A program made the position numbers and the translations under genes. From Cannabis sativa (lineage: Eukaryota; Streptophyta; Magnoliopsida; Rosales; Cannabaceae), in the NCBI RefSeq assembly GCF_029168945.1, contig NC_083602.1, positions 45,507,442 through 45,571,441 on the forward strand: a stretch of DNA of 64,000 bases, written 5' to 3'. Every line of letters starts with the position of its first letter. Position 1 is the stretch's first letter. The notes below the pieces were generated by a model. It was given only the letters and a program-made list of their open reading frames with translations. It made no database searches and had not been told where the DNA came from. Below, piece after piece: positions 21,213 to 32,656 of this stretch.

Positions 21213-23070
21213 AATAACATTTTATGTTGCATGGTTCACATGATTTATTTCATGATTATATGTATATAATGTATGAATTCTTTTTAAGTCCAGAACATAT
21301 GAGTTGGTTAAAGAATATAGTGTTGTCAGCACAGTGGAATATAATCTTTATTATATGTTCAAAAGAAGATTCCCTGATTTGTCAGAACACTGGATTTAGA
21401 CTGACATGGTATAATTAGCGATAGGTATTCTTACACCTTGGAAAAGTGTTATGTCCTTTCCAGGACATTGGCAAAGTTTACCAGTATCGGATGCATGGAG
21501 TATGCATTGGAATGGACCGATATTGAACTTTGAATTAGATTTTGAAATTTACCGTAATATCTATTCAATTCAATATCACTTGTTGATCCTAGATCACATG
21601 ATCGAAATCCTGATATGGTTAGGCTCAATCTCAAGAGTGTTATTCGTGTTCTTTGATTTGTTAGTTAAGCCCAGTTTTGTATTAGGATAATACGTACATT
21701 TTGGGAACACGGTAATGCAATTGAGTGGGGGAGCGCTAACATAAATATGGAATCTATAGCTTCTATTTGGCAAATAGAAGTAAAGGATGATTTCCTTCGA
21801 GCTTAACCAAACGAAGATAAATGGTGGAGATCTCATTTCACTTAGGTGAAATATCATTTATACAGGGTTAAGTGTTTTAAGGATAAAATACATTGTAGGG
21901 TGTTACGGTAATTTAATCCCTGTACAGTGTAAATCATCTATATAGAGGATCATTGATCACATTAGGATTATAACAATGGATAACTAATGACGTGTCTATA
22001 TCGTGGAACATATAGAGCGTTTCTATATGACTGAGAGTGCAATTCCAAAATCTAAGTGTGGATTCAATGAGGAATTAATAAGTTAGGGAATTTACTTGGT
22101 AAATTCGGTTCAACTTATTGGAAGCTCGGTTATATAGACCCATGGTCCCCATACTAGTTGAGGCCATACTGCTTGTAAGACTCAGTTAATTGATTTTAAT
22201 TAATCAATTATAATTCTAAAAGTTAGACTATGTCTACTTTATGAATTCTCACAGTTTAAGGATGAAATCGTAAAGAAAAGGGTTTCTAGGTTTAATTATT
22301 AATTAAGAGACTTTGTATGTCTAATTAATAATTATTTTAAATGACAATATTATTTAATAATCTATTTTAGTTATTAAATAATTAGTTTTGGCATTTAAAT
22401 GATTAGAATTGGAAAAATGGCATTTTTGGAGAAATTGAAATAAAATTGAGGAAACTGCAAAATTCAAGTGAGGCCCATATTCCCTCTATGGCCGAGCACT
22501 CCCTTTGTGTTTCCCAATTATTATTTTTATTTTTTAATTGTCATGTAATTTCTAATCAAAGCCTAGCTATAATAGGAAAGTGGTGGATCACACTAAATAA
22601 GGCAGTTAATCAATTACACAGTAAAAGAGGAAACTGTTTTATTTGGAAAGTTGTGCTCTCCCTTCTCCCTATATAAAGCAACCTTTGTGTCTCTTCTCTT
22701 GCATGCTATCAGCCACGAAATTAAGAGAGAAAAGAGAGAGAATTTTTGAAATCCTTGTGAGATGAGTAGTGCCCACACACATTAAGTGGTATCTCAATCA
22801 TAGTATGGAAGACTATGGAATTTTTGCATCAAAGAAGGAGAAAAGAAGATCCAGGTTCAAATCTTGGTGATGCTCGCTACGTAAAGGAATCAAGGGCTAG
22901 AGATCTGAACGGAAGGAGTCATATTATTCCGCTGCACCTTTGTAAGGTTTTCTAACTTTATATGTGTTTATTTTCATTGTTTTAGAATTCATATTAGGTT
23001 GTTAATCCAACATACTTGTTAGTAAATCTAGATCCTGGTAAAATAATTTCCAACAACTGGTACCAGAGCC

Positions 23071-26000
23071 ATGGTAATGATTTACTTTCATGTAATATGA
23101 ATTAAAACGATGATTGCATGTTTCTGTGTTGATTTGGATGGCTTCATGTTGGTTTATGTGTTGTTTGATGAATGTTTATGTTGTACAGTTTCGTTTTCCA
23201 TGAAAAATATTTTTTCAATTTTTGAAAATATTTTATTTGGATTCCTTGTGAAAAATTAAGCAATTTTGTTTTTTACGGAACTCAATTCCGATAAAAATTG
23301 AGAAAGATATGAATTTTGGAAGATTGGAAATCATGGTTGCTGCATGCAGCCTTTCCTGGCAGTTCCCACAAATTGCGAATTTTTGAGTTTTTTTTTCCCA
23401 AAAATCCAATTTTTTCATGGGATTGTTTCCCAAAATTCATTTTTCCAATTTTAAATATTTCTAAATTGAAATGTTTCCAATTTTAAATATTTTCAATTTG
23501 GAATTTTTTCCAATTTTAAATATTTCTATTTTGGATTGTTTCCAATTTTTAAATATTTCCTATTATGGTCAGATTTAAAAATTTGTTAACTTCTTTAATA
23601 TTTATTTGTTATTTAATTATAAGATTGGATATTTTGATATTTAAGATATTTTAAATTAAAAGATAGCTTTGTCTTTTTATTTAAAATATTATATTAAAAT
23701 TATCTTATATGGTAAATTAAATAATTAATAAATTTGAAATTAACATAGATATTTTTATAGATATACTTACCATAATGTTTTTCAAATTCAAAAATTTGTT
23801 ATTTTGTTAAATATTTAATTATTTATAAATTATAAGTTTAAAAATGATATTTTTTCTATATATATCATTTTTTCCTTATTAGAAATTTATAAATCATATC
23901 TTAAATATTTAAATAACATAGATATTTTTGTAAAGATTTGAATATTGCTTAATTTGAGATATTTTGACATATAATTATGTTAATTATTATTTAACCAAAT
24001 CTATTTTAAAATTGGTTTATTTTATTAAATTATAAGATCTGAAAGTGATATTGGAGATTCTTTCCTTTTAAATCATTGATCTTATTAGATATTTAATTTT
24101 ATTTGATTCAAATAAACCTAGATATTTTAAAATTAGTTTCTTTTATTTGGTTAGTTTAAGAATAATAATTTAATTATATTAATATCTTGATTCACATCTG
24201 TTACATGGACAATGTTTGTTTATTTATATTGTTTATTCAAAACTTTTTAACAAACCTATTATTTATCTGATCTAAATTGCTATGATTAACTTGTTGACAG
24301 ATCATGATCCAATGATCTGATTTTAATCATAGTCCAATTGACGATAGATCTTATAAATAATTTGTAACAGGTAAATTTTGTACTTCTTTCATCTGTGTAA
24401 ACCTAGTAACATGATAGGGTCCATCCAAATCATTTGACCTGTGTGAGCCTATATGTTTGGTTTTGGGCTTAGATGCATATAGGAAGCCCATTTAAGTTTT
24501 TACTAAGTAAATGGACTAGGTTGCTAAAATAAATTTTGACATAAGGAAATTTATTTAGGCCCAATTAGATTTGGGCTTATTCAATGAATAACAATTGTTT
24601 ATTTTAAGGTTAAATTCCTCTCTTTTGGGCCTTGTGTGAGAGTTGGGGGCCATAGAAGTGGGTACGACATACTGAACCCAGCTCCCCCTCACATGAACTA
24701 CCCCAATTGTGAAGGCCCATTTGCCTTATTTAAATAATTGTATTAGGTTAATTATATTAGTCTAACCTAATTAAAATTGAATTAGCAACATAATTAACTT
24801 TTAAAATATATGAAATTTATTTTTCATTGTAATATTTTAAAGTTAATTTTAGAAAAACACTTAGTCAATGATATATTCTAGATAGTTATTTCTAGTACTA
24901 GTTATTATTTCTAATATTAAATAGGAAAATATCATAGATTGTGAAATTAATTGTTTCCTAATTAATTTTGGTACAATCTAAGTTTAGAATATTTTCCTAG
25001 TATTAAACTAGAATTAATAATTAAGTTTCCTCTTTACTTAATTATTTATTTCTTGAATTTAATACATTTAATTAAATTGAAAATTTCAATATCTAAGTTG
25101 ATTATCATCATGATACTTTAATATTGTTATTTTCATGTTATTTAATTAAAGTTGAAAATTATTTTAAGTTTGGAATCTTATTTCAGAATAACTTAAGTTT
25201 GAATAATTTTCAGAATATATTTTATTTTATTTTATTAATCATTTCCCAAATTTCGAAATTGCATCACCTTGATGCAGAAATTTCGAATTTTATTTGAAAA
25301 ATAGATTAAAGTTGAAAATTATTTATTTAATTTTGGACCAACTTAAATCAGTGATTTTTTCATTTAATGGTTAATTAAAATAAATGAACTAAAATATATT
25401 ATAATTAGAAATTGGATTAATTAGTCTATGAAAGTCTAGATAGATATTATCTGTTTTGCTTGAAGTATTTTTCTAGTGTATTTAATTAAATAGAAAATTA
25501 ATATTTAAGTTGATTTTTAATCATGATACTTAAATATTTGAAATTTTTCTTAGATATTTAATTAAATAGGAAAATTATATTTTTGTTGAAAATTAATTTT
25601 TATTAATTAATTTTGGGCCAACATAAAATTAGAGTAATTTTCCAGGATTTATTTTTATTTTATTTTAAAGCATTTTCGAAAATACAATATATATTTATAG
25701 AAAATTAAATTTGAGTTGTAAATTAATTTAAATAATTTTTGAAACAACTTAAATTGAATAATTTTGTAAATATTTATGGAAATTATTACTAAGATGGAAA
25801 TAATTCACGTTATTTTCGTATCCATCTAAGTATAATTTATAAATATTAAATTAAAATTTATATTTGGAATTTTTCATTCTAAATTGGAAATTTTAATTAA
25901 ATAAATATATATTTAAAATAAATGGATTAAAATAAATATTAGAAGAAAATACAACCCTTCATTAAATAATGAGCTTTTTGTTATAAGGATATTCGATCTC

Positions 26001-26480
26001 CATTGTTGGTTTTACATAGCTATTGTTTTAGTGAGTAATCCTCCCTAATGGAGGAACGTTCATTAGCAAGTTAGCACCGTTTAATCTCGAAAGATGAGTA
26101 ATCTTGTAAGTTTTTTTTATATAGTTTATGATCACCCTAATGGTGGCGACAATATAAGACTTGCAAGAATATGAAACAATGGTGGAAGCTCATAAGATAG
26201 AATAGCCTTGACTCTCGCCTAAACGGGACAACGCGGATTCACATCTTGATCGAATAAAAGGTTGCTAGAATGTTTGACATTTTAGATGAGCTGACAACTC
26301 TATTCAATGAATGATAGCTTTGACTCTCGCCTAAACGGGACACTGATATCAGTTTGTTGAAAACCTTAGAAATTATTTAGGATTGTATGTTTTAGTATTT
26401 CACTTGTCATTCCTACTTGCTATGTGCTTCATAATTTCTGAATTGTGTATGAATTTGTATTGAACCATGTTATTTTCTGT
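23071..26480 (+). other. C2 long AT-rich leader
   Basis: Non-coding and homologous to the C1 leader along most of its length. The GC-rich slot holds a small insert with the 12-bp palindrome GCTGCATGCAGC (23339-23350). The possible splice donor AACAG/GTAAATTTT recurs near 24368. Confidence 0.7.
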
Positions 26481-26499
26481 TATTAAATTGTAGTTTAAT

Positions 26500-27440
26500 T
26501 TCGAATCTTCATTGTTGGTCTAACTTGATTTGTTTTTCTAATGAGATAAATCCCTAATGGATTTTCACCATTAGACTAACATAATAGTGTTAGATCTCGA
26601 AAAATAAATATTGTATATGCAACATCTAGCTGTTCATCAATTGATGACACCTTAGACTAGTGTTTTACAATATGAAACAAGAAGATTGTATAAATAAGAT
26701 TACTTTGACTCTCGCTAATCAGAGCATCGTTGGATTCTTATTTAAAACGAAATTATCCTAATTCCTCTTAGCTTATTCATTTCGAATTAGCTTAATGACA
26801 TATCATTGGATGAATGGTCTATAAATCATATAAAGTCTTATTTTCTCTTAAGAAAATTAGATGACGCATATGATTATATTCCCGAAATTCTATCCCTAAA
26901 TGATATAAATCCTCAATCTTAGATATCTCCTACTTGTATAGGCAAATCATAGAGTTAGATTAGTAGTGGTGGTCCAAGAAAGAGTTACTAATTATACAGT
27001 TACACTTTCACAAGTGTTTCATGACCATTTTCTTTCAATGGATTTAAACTGTATGCGTTTAGTATTCTGTGACCAGAATCCACTTGCACTATTCTAAGAA
27101 CTCTTTGATGTAACTAAAGTTAGTCATCAAAAGATACAACCTCATATTTCATAAATCTATGGCATTTGTATCTTGTTCATAGTGGTTTTTGACAAGATCA
27201 TTCTCTGCAAAGAGTTAATATGCCTATATCCACTGAAAGTAATATCATCTCATTCGCAGATGGATTTACATTCAGGGGTGCATATGAGTTTTCGTTGTAT
27301 TCTTAAAACTATCTCTCTAGATTTTACCTTACGCAAAAGAAATTTGAAATGTTTAAAAAATTTCATGAATTTCTAGCAATGGGGCAAAGGTAAGTGGTTA
27401 AAGATCTTGCGAACTGATAGGGGTGGAGAAAAAGTTAGTA
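26500..27440 (+). pseudogene. C2 decayed copia pol (integrase remnant)
   Basis: Broken frames on the plus strand still show the copia integrase core. The best part is 27240-27440, where LKCLKNFMNF is followed after a stop by ILRTDRGGE, the segment around the second catalytic Asp. C3 carries the same region on the minus strand. Frameshifts and stops throughout exclude function. Confidence 0.55.
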
Positions 27441-27454
27441 GATATGCATCAGGC

Positions 27455-27797
27455 TGTAGCCGACCCCCTCTCTCTCTTCTTCTTCTAATTCTCGAATACC
27501 TTGAGTGATAGAGTAGTGCCCACACACATCAAGTGGTACCTCAATCATAGTCTGGAAGATCGTGAAGAATCCAAATTGAAGAGAAGGACATTCAGACTCA
27601 GATCTTGGTGATACTCTGCGACAGAAAGGATACAAGGGTTAGAGATCTGAGTGGAAGGAGACATATTATTCCGCTGCAACCAATGTAAGGTTCCCTAAAC
27701 TTTATATGTGTTTATTATCGTTTTAGAAGTTCATATTTAAAGTGTTAAACAACATACTTGTGAGTAGATCTAAGGTCCTGGTAAAATAAATTCCAAT
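27455..27797 (+). repeat. 3' terminal fragment of a copia-family LTR
   Basis: Matches the last 340 or so bases of the C1 and C2 LTRs (CACACACATCAAGTGGTACC onward) and ends AATTCCAATA. It joins decayed pol on the left and an unrelated RT fossil on the right. Confidence 0.75.
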
Positions 27798-27798
27798 A

Positions 27799-28130
27799 GT
27801 AGGATCAGCAACCGATGGTCCATTGTCCTTGCTAAGGGAGGTATTAGCATCCATTGGTGTAGAGACAACTTTGGTGCCAAGGGAACCTGATTCAGATAGG
27901 AGTTGGAGTATGAAGGGCCTCTAAGAGATAGCTATTCCTGCTTTTGATCGAGCGATTTCTAATCCAAGAAAGAATCGAGGGGAACCCACATCTTTGAGGT
28001 GGAATTTTGAGTGCAGGAATAGCTTGAAAGCAGAGGCATCGTTATGATTATTGCTAGCAATGATTATGTCATCGACATAAACTAACAGTGCTAGGAAGTT
28101 GGTAGAAGTAGTTCTAATGAATAGAGAATG
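27799..28130 (-). pseudogene. Fossil fragment of an unrelated copia reverse transcriptase
   Basis: On the minus strand about 110 codons read as copia RT: LALLVYVDDIIIASNN carries the YVDD active site, followed by HSKFHLKDVGSPRFFLGLEI and then the P-M-D-A-N connection segment (VSTPMDAN). One in-frame stop (TAG) follows GIAIS. It is cut at both ends exactly where LTR sequences of the gag-only family begin. The motif style suggests an Ale/Retrofit-like lineage, different from its neighbours. Confidence 0.85.
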
Positions 28131-28297
28131 TGTTGGGTTTTGTACCCTAAATTAAACCCATTTCAATATAATCAGATTTACTTATTAATAATGATTAGAA
28201 ATAACATTTTATGTTGCATGGTTCACATGATTTATTTCATGATTTAATTTATGAATTCTATTTAAGTCCAAAACATATGATTTATTTTATTTCATGA
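28131..28297 (+). repeat. C4: first 167 bases of a copia-family LTR
   Basis: TGTTGGGTTTTGTACCC at 28131 is a family LTR start on the plus strand. It breaks off at about 28297, where chromovirus LTR sequence begins, with TTTAATTA-type microhomology at the junction. Confidence 0.8.
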
Positions 28298-28641
28298 TTT
28301 TAATTAAACTTATAAAATAATATTACAAAAGACTCGGGATCCCGATTATAAAATTATTTACAAAAAGATTTAACTGTTTAACTGATACACAAAATAAAAG
28401 TCGTCTAACGACCAGTTACAAAAAATTAGCCTCGCTGTCCCGATGATCGTACGCTCCAGGCGTAACCGCCCTGACATGTACAATCTTCACAAGCTCGCTC
28501 ACGGCCCATCAGCTTTAGCCTTGCCTTTACCTACACATAAACGTAGAACTGTGAGTCGACAGACTCAGTAAGAAAAGCATAATAATACTCATATATAATC
28601 CCGGTTATGATCAGACGCCCATACCCTTGATCATAACCCTA

Positions 28642-28731
28642 ACTGCCGTGTCCAACACGATACTGAGTCCCGCTACTGTCGTGTCCAACACGGTACTGAG
28701 CCACTACTGTCATGTCCAACATGGTACTGAG
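28642..28731. repeat. Three-unit repeat with a compensated stem (left LTR)
   Basis: Units of 26 bases start at 28642, 28675 and 28706. Units 1 and 2 hold CGTGT-CCA-ACACG; unit 3 holds CATGT-CCA-ACATG, so both arms changed together. The right LTR has the same series at 35827-35916. Confidence 0.85.
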
Positions 28732-28772
28732 TTTTGAACGTTCACAGGGACGGTACTATTGACAAGTATCCT

Positions 28773-28928
28773 CCTGATCGGTCGAACCGGTCATACTCCG
28801 GCTGCTGGTCATACTCCAGCCTGTACCGACATGATAGGTCAATAGCACGGAACCACCAACCAAATGTCAGCCTGATCGGTCGAACCGGTCATACTCCGGC
28901 TGCTGGTCATACTCCAGCCTGTACCGAC
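28773..28928. repeat. 58-bp direct repeat in chromovirus LTR (left)
   Basis: CCTGATCGGTCGAACCGGTC and the following 38 bases occur at 28773-28830 and 28871-28928, 40 bases apart. The right LTR has the pair at 35958-36015 and 36056-36113. Inside each unit GGTCATACTCC is itself repeated. The reading frame that spans it is a by-product of the repeat. Confidence 0.85.
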
Positions 28929-29260
28929 GTGACAGGGTTGGATGGTTCGAAGCCAACATACATAACTAATGTAATCTAACAGGCTTCCTACATGCACGCT
29001 AAACATGTAATCTACATATGCATACTGTTATACTAATCTTACCTGGATTCCGAATTCAGGTGTGCTTAGGTCAACTTGACCGGAACTTTAGCCGACGGCG
29101 GATTACAGGCTCCTAAACCATAAAAATCACAACACTATAAGTGACACGCTAAATCACTTCCCAGGGACTTAAACTAGGAACTAAAAGTTTCCCTATCGAT
29201 AAAAAGCATGGCAATACCCCTTAAAACATAAAAACGAGGAAAAACACGGGTTCTAAAAAT

Positions 29261-29362
29261 TCCCCAACCGGCAGACCGGTTGCCCAACCGGAATTTCGGT
29301 TCTTGGAATTACTGAACCCTCATCCGGAATTCTGGTTGCACAACCGGAATTCCGGTTCCTCG
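29261..29362. repeat. Palindrome cluster in chromovirus left LTR
   Basis: Successive CCGGNNNNCCGG-like pieces, including the perfect 16-bp palindrome AACCGGAATTCCGGTT (29342-29357). The right LTR keeps one such palindrome (36470-36485) but has lost a neighbouring unit, so this is the main difference between the two LTRs. Confidence 0.85.
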
Positions 29363-30484
29363 CAGGAACTTTTCAAAAATTCCTAACTCAATCAAATCAA
29401 ACCCAATTCAAACCAAACTTTCCAGACCTGCTCTAAATACCCCAAAGAACATTTTCAAAGCATAAAAACAACCCAAAAACCTCAGATACAAAATTTGCCA
29501 TTAAAGCTCAAGCTTTGAGTTCTAAACTCAAACTTGAGGAAATCCCTCAAACATGCATTCAAACCAGCTTAATTCTACTTAATCAAGCTTAACTAAGCTT
29601 CTGAAAACAAACAAAAACATTAACAACCATACAGCAACAGATTACACAATTTTCATGTTAAAAACCAAACTTTTGCATAAGAAAATTCTAGGATGCTCAA
29701 CCTAGGAATCATACTTCACAAGTAGCTTAATTAACATCTAAAAATCATGCTTTTAACCTCAGAAAATAACCACAGAATACAGCAACAACAACATCCAAAT
29801 CAATATGCCTTTACTCATTTTTTTATCAAAAATTCCAAGAAGACAAAGAAGGACAAGTTCAAGAACCTTACGAACAATTGAATTACACTTAAAATGGTTG
29901 AAAAAATGTTTGAATTGCTGAGAAAATCCCCCAGCCCTAGCAGCTCACACCAAGCCGAGAGAGAGAGAGAGAGGGAGAGCTTTGAGTGAAAATTTTTCTA
30001 ACTTTTCTAACTTTGATTTTTTTTTTTGATAAAATGAATAAAAGCTAAGTAATATAAATCAACTCCATTTCAGCCAAATATACAATGAAACAAACATTTA
30101 ATTTTCAAATAATCAAGTCACTAAAAGACAAAAAGTCATTGGGGCAAAAAGACCATTTTGCCCCTCCACACTAAAATCACATAAAAATCACTAAAGGGGT
30201 ATTTTTGGGAAATTCTAAATTCCCGGCCATTCCCGACATTCCCAATGTCTAAAACCCGTCCCAAACCACTAACATGCTAAGTTGTGATTTCTACTGAGCC
30301 AAACGCCGAGTTTCAAAATACCGGGCACCGGAAATGCAAAATATGAAAACTACTGAATAACATAACCATGCATTTCTGAATTCCATAAATAACAGTATAA
30401 TAAATTATTTAAATAGCTATAAATAATTTCATAATTAATCATAAACAACTGCTAATTTCCAAATTAAACTAAGCGGGCTTTACA

Positions 30485-30500
30485 ACTATCCCCCCCTTAA
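30485..30500 (-). other. Chromovirus polypurine tract
   Basis: TAAGGGGGGGATAGT on the minus strand abuts the 3' LTR start TGTAAAGCC. The gag-pol frame ends within it. Confidence 0.85.
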
Positions 30501-32174
30501 AAGGATTTCGTCCCCGAAATCTAACCTGAATAACTCTGGATATTGAGCTCTCATATCTGACTCTAGCTCCCAGGGGGCTTCCTCCACCTTGCTGTTTCTC
30601 TAGAGAACCTTGACCAATGCTATGGTCTTATTCCGGAGGACTTTATCCTTTCTATCCAGGATCTGCACTGGCTGCTCCTCATAAGTCATGTCTGGTTGTA
30701 GCTCAAGACTCTCATAACTGAGTATATGAGAGGGATCTGAAACGTATTTTCTCAACATCGAGACATGGAATACGTTGTGAACTGCTGATAAGGCTGGAGG
30801 CAATGCTAACCGATATGCCACTTGACCTATCTTCTCGAGAATCTCGAAAGGTCCTGTAAATCGAGGGCATAACTTGCCTCTTTTCCTGAAACATTTAATC
30901 CCCTTCATCAGAGATACCCGTAAAAACACATGGTCCCCTACTTGGAACTCAACATCTCTGCGTTTCAGATCTGCATAACTCTTCTGTCTGCTCTGTGAGG
31001 CAAGCATTCTAGCTTTTATCTTCTCTATTGCCTCATTGGTCCGCTGCACTGACTCTGGACCTAGGTATTTCCTCTCCCCTGTCTCATCCCAGTGGATAGG
31101 GGATCTACATTTCCTACCGTATAATAGTTCATAGGGAGCCATCCCTATCGTACTCTGATAACTGTTGTTGTACGAAAATTCTATCAACGGTAGATACTTA
31201 TTCCATGAGCCTTCAAAATCCATAACACAGGCTCTCAACATGTCCTCCAATATCTGAATTGTCCTTTCGGACTGACCATCTGTCTGAGGATGGAATGTTG
31301 TACTAAATTTCAGTTTTGTACCCATTGCCCGTTGCAAACTTTGCCAAAATTTGGAGGTGAACTTCGGATCCCTGTCCGAAACTATAGACTTCGGTACTCC
31401 GTGAAGTCTTACAATCTCCCTAACATACAATTTTTCCAACTGATCCACTGTAAATGTTGTTCTAACCGGCAGAAAATGAGCAGATTTCGTAAATCGATCC
31501 ACCACTACCCAGATGGAATCAAATAAACCCGTGGTCCTAGGTAACCCGACCACAAAATCCGTCGTAATATCCTCCCATTTCCATTCTGGTAGGGTTAGAG
31601 GCTGCAACAACCCTGCTGGTCTCTGATGTTCAGCCTTAATCTGCTGACAAGTGAGGCATCTCGATACGAATTCTACCGAATTCTTCTTCATACCGCTCCA
31701 CCAGAAATACGGTTTCAAATCTCGGTACATCTTAGTGGTGCCGGGATGCAGAGAATACGGGGTAGAATGAGCCTCCTCAAAAATCTCATTTCTAAGTTCC
31801 ACACTATTCGGAACACAAACCCTGGCTTTATACAAAAGCATCCCACTGCCTGACACTGAAAAGTCCTTGGCTTGACCAGCCAACACCTCATCTCGGATCT
31901 TCACTAACTCCGGATCTGTCATCTGAGCGACTTTTATTCTTTCTAACAGATCAGATTGTAGCGTTAAGTTGTGAAGCTGACCTACCACAAACTCAATGCT
32001 GGATCTAACCATATCCTCTGCTAGCTGAGGTGAGATCTGAACCATACTAGCTACTTGCCCGGGACCCTTTCTGCTCAGGGCATCGGCCACTACATTGGCT
32101 TTTCCGGGATGATAGAGGATCTCACAATCGTAATCCTTCACTAATTCCAACCAACGCCTTTGTCTCATATTCAA
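30501..32174 (-). pseudogene. pol: Chromovirus RNase H end, integrase and chromodomain
   Basis: The frame resumes at NMRQRRWLELVKDYDCEI (RNase H C-terminus, ADALSRK) and runs through integrase. A zinc-binding H...H...CLTCQQ segment is followed by the DDE core (TDFVVG, VSDRDPKF, SERTIQ) and a GPF module (RFTGPFEILEKIG). A chromodomain starts near YEEQPVQILDRKDKV. At 30600-30602 a TAG replaces the Trp codon usual at VKVLW-RN; beyond it the frame continues through KVEEAPWELESDMR to a natural stop in the polypurine tract. The catalytic triad is intact. Chromodomains of this kind steer insertion to heterochromatin. Confidence 0.9.
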
Positions 32175-32656
32175 ATCCTTCTGAATGCAAAAACCACCGC
32201 GGCCAACTCTAGGTCATGAGTCGGGTATCGCTGTTCATAATCCTTTAACTGACGGGAGGCATAAGCGATGACCCGATCGGCTTGCATCAATACACAACCC
32301 AAACCCTGTTTGGATGCGTCACAATAAACTACAAACTTCTCTTTATCCGAAGGCAAAGCTAGCACTGGAGCGGTAATCAACCTCTGCTTTAGCTCCTGGA
32401 AACTAGCTTCGCACTTGTCTGACCAAATAAATCGCTGATTCTTCTTTGTAAGCTCGGTTAGGGGCATTGAAATTTTAGAGAACCCTTCGACGAACCTACG
32501 GTAGTACCCAGCTAAACCCAAGAAGCTTCTGATCTCTGTCACTGTCTTCGGTCTCGGCCAATCCCTGACGGATTCGATCTTCCCGGGATCCACCTTGATC
32601 CCATCTTTGCTCACAATGTGCCCTAGGAAGGACACCTGAGTAGCCAGAACTCGCAT
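32171..32656 (-). pseudogene. pol: Chromovirus RT C-terminus and RNase H, with internal deletion
   Basis: A different frame from RT (frameshift between CEFWL and [13 protein letters not shown] at about 32650). It reads through the RT thumb and connection ([14 protein letters not shown]) into RNase H ([15 protein letters not shown], first catalytic Asp). After AAVVFAF about 80-90 bases are missing compared with the family, removing the TDH block with a catalytic Asp. The next frame picks up at QKDLNMRQ. RNase H is therefore inactive. Confidence 0.85.

Larger units (their letters stand above)
21213..27440 (+). mobile_element. C2: second, decayed copy of the gag-only copia family
   Basis: LTR missing only its first 65 or so bases (21213-23055, end CCAACA), primer-binding site TGGTACCAGAGC (23058-23069), long leader (to about 26490) with the conserved stem-loop at 24635-24693 and twin motifs at 26208 and 26320, then decayed pol sequence. 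The gag gene of C1 is absent: after the acceptor-like ATTGTAG at about 26494 the sequence differs. A TATA-like TATATAAA lies at 22670-22677. Confidence 0.75.
28298..30484 (-). repeat. Chromovirus 3' LTR, outer end truncated
   Basis: Matches 35483-37649. On the minus strand it starts TGTAAAGCCCGC at 30484. It contains the three-unit hairpin repeat (28642-28731), a 58-base repeat present twice (28773-28830 and 28871-28928) and a (GA)n run near 29961. Confidence 0.9.

Noticed and set aside
22446..22676. A 76-codon frame in the C2 LTR
   Set aside because: Chance frame in LTR sequence just upstream of the TATA box; not kept in the other LTR copies.
28642..28928. Regularly spaced repeats that might suggest a CRISPR array
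   Set aside because: Only two or three units with short, similar spacers inside a plant LTR; no cas genes; same block in both LTRs.
28734..28979. An 81-codon plus-strand frame, also at 35919-36164
   Set aside because: Produced by the 58-bp direct repeat in the chromovirus LTRs; no known domain and not next to a promoter.
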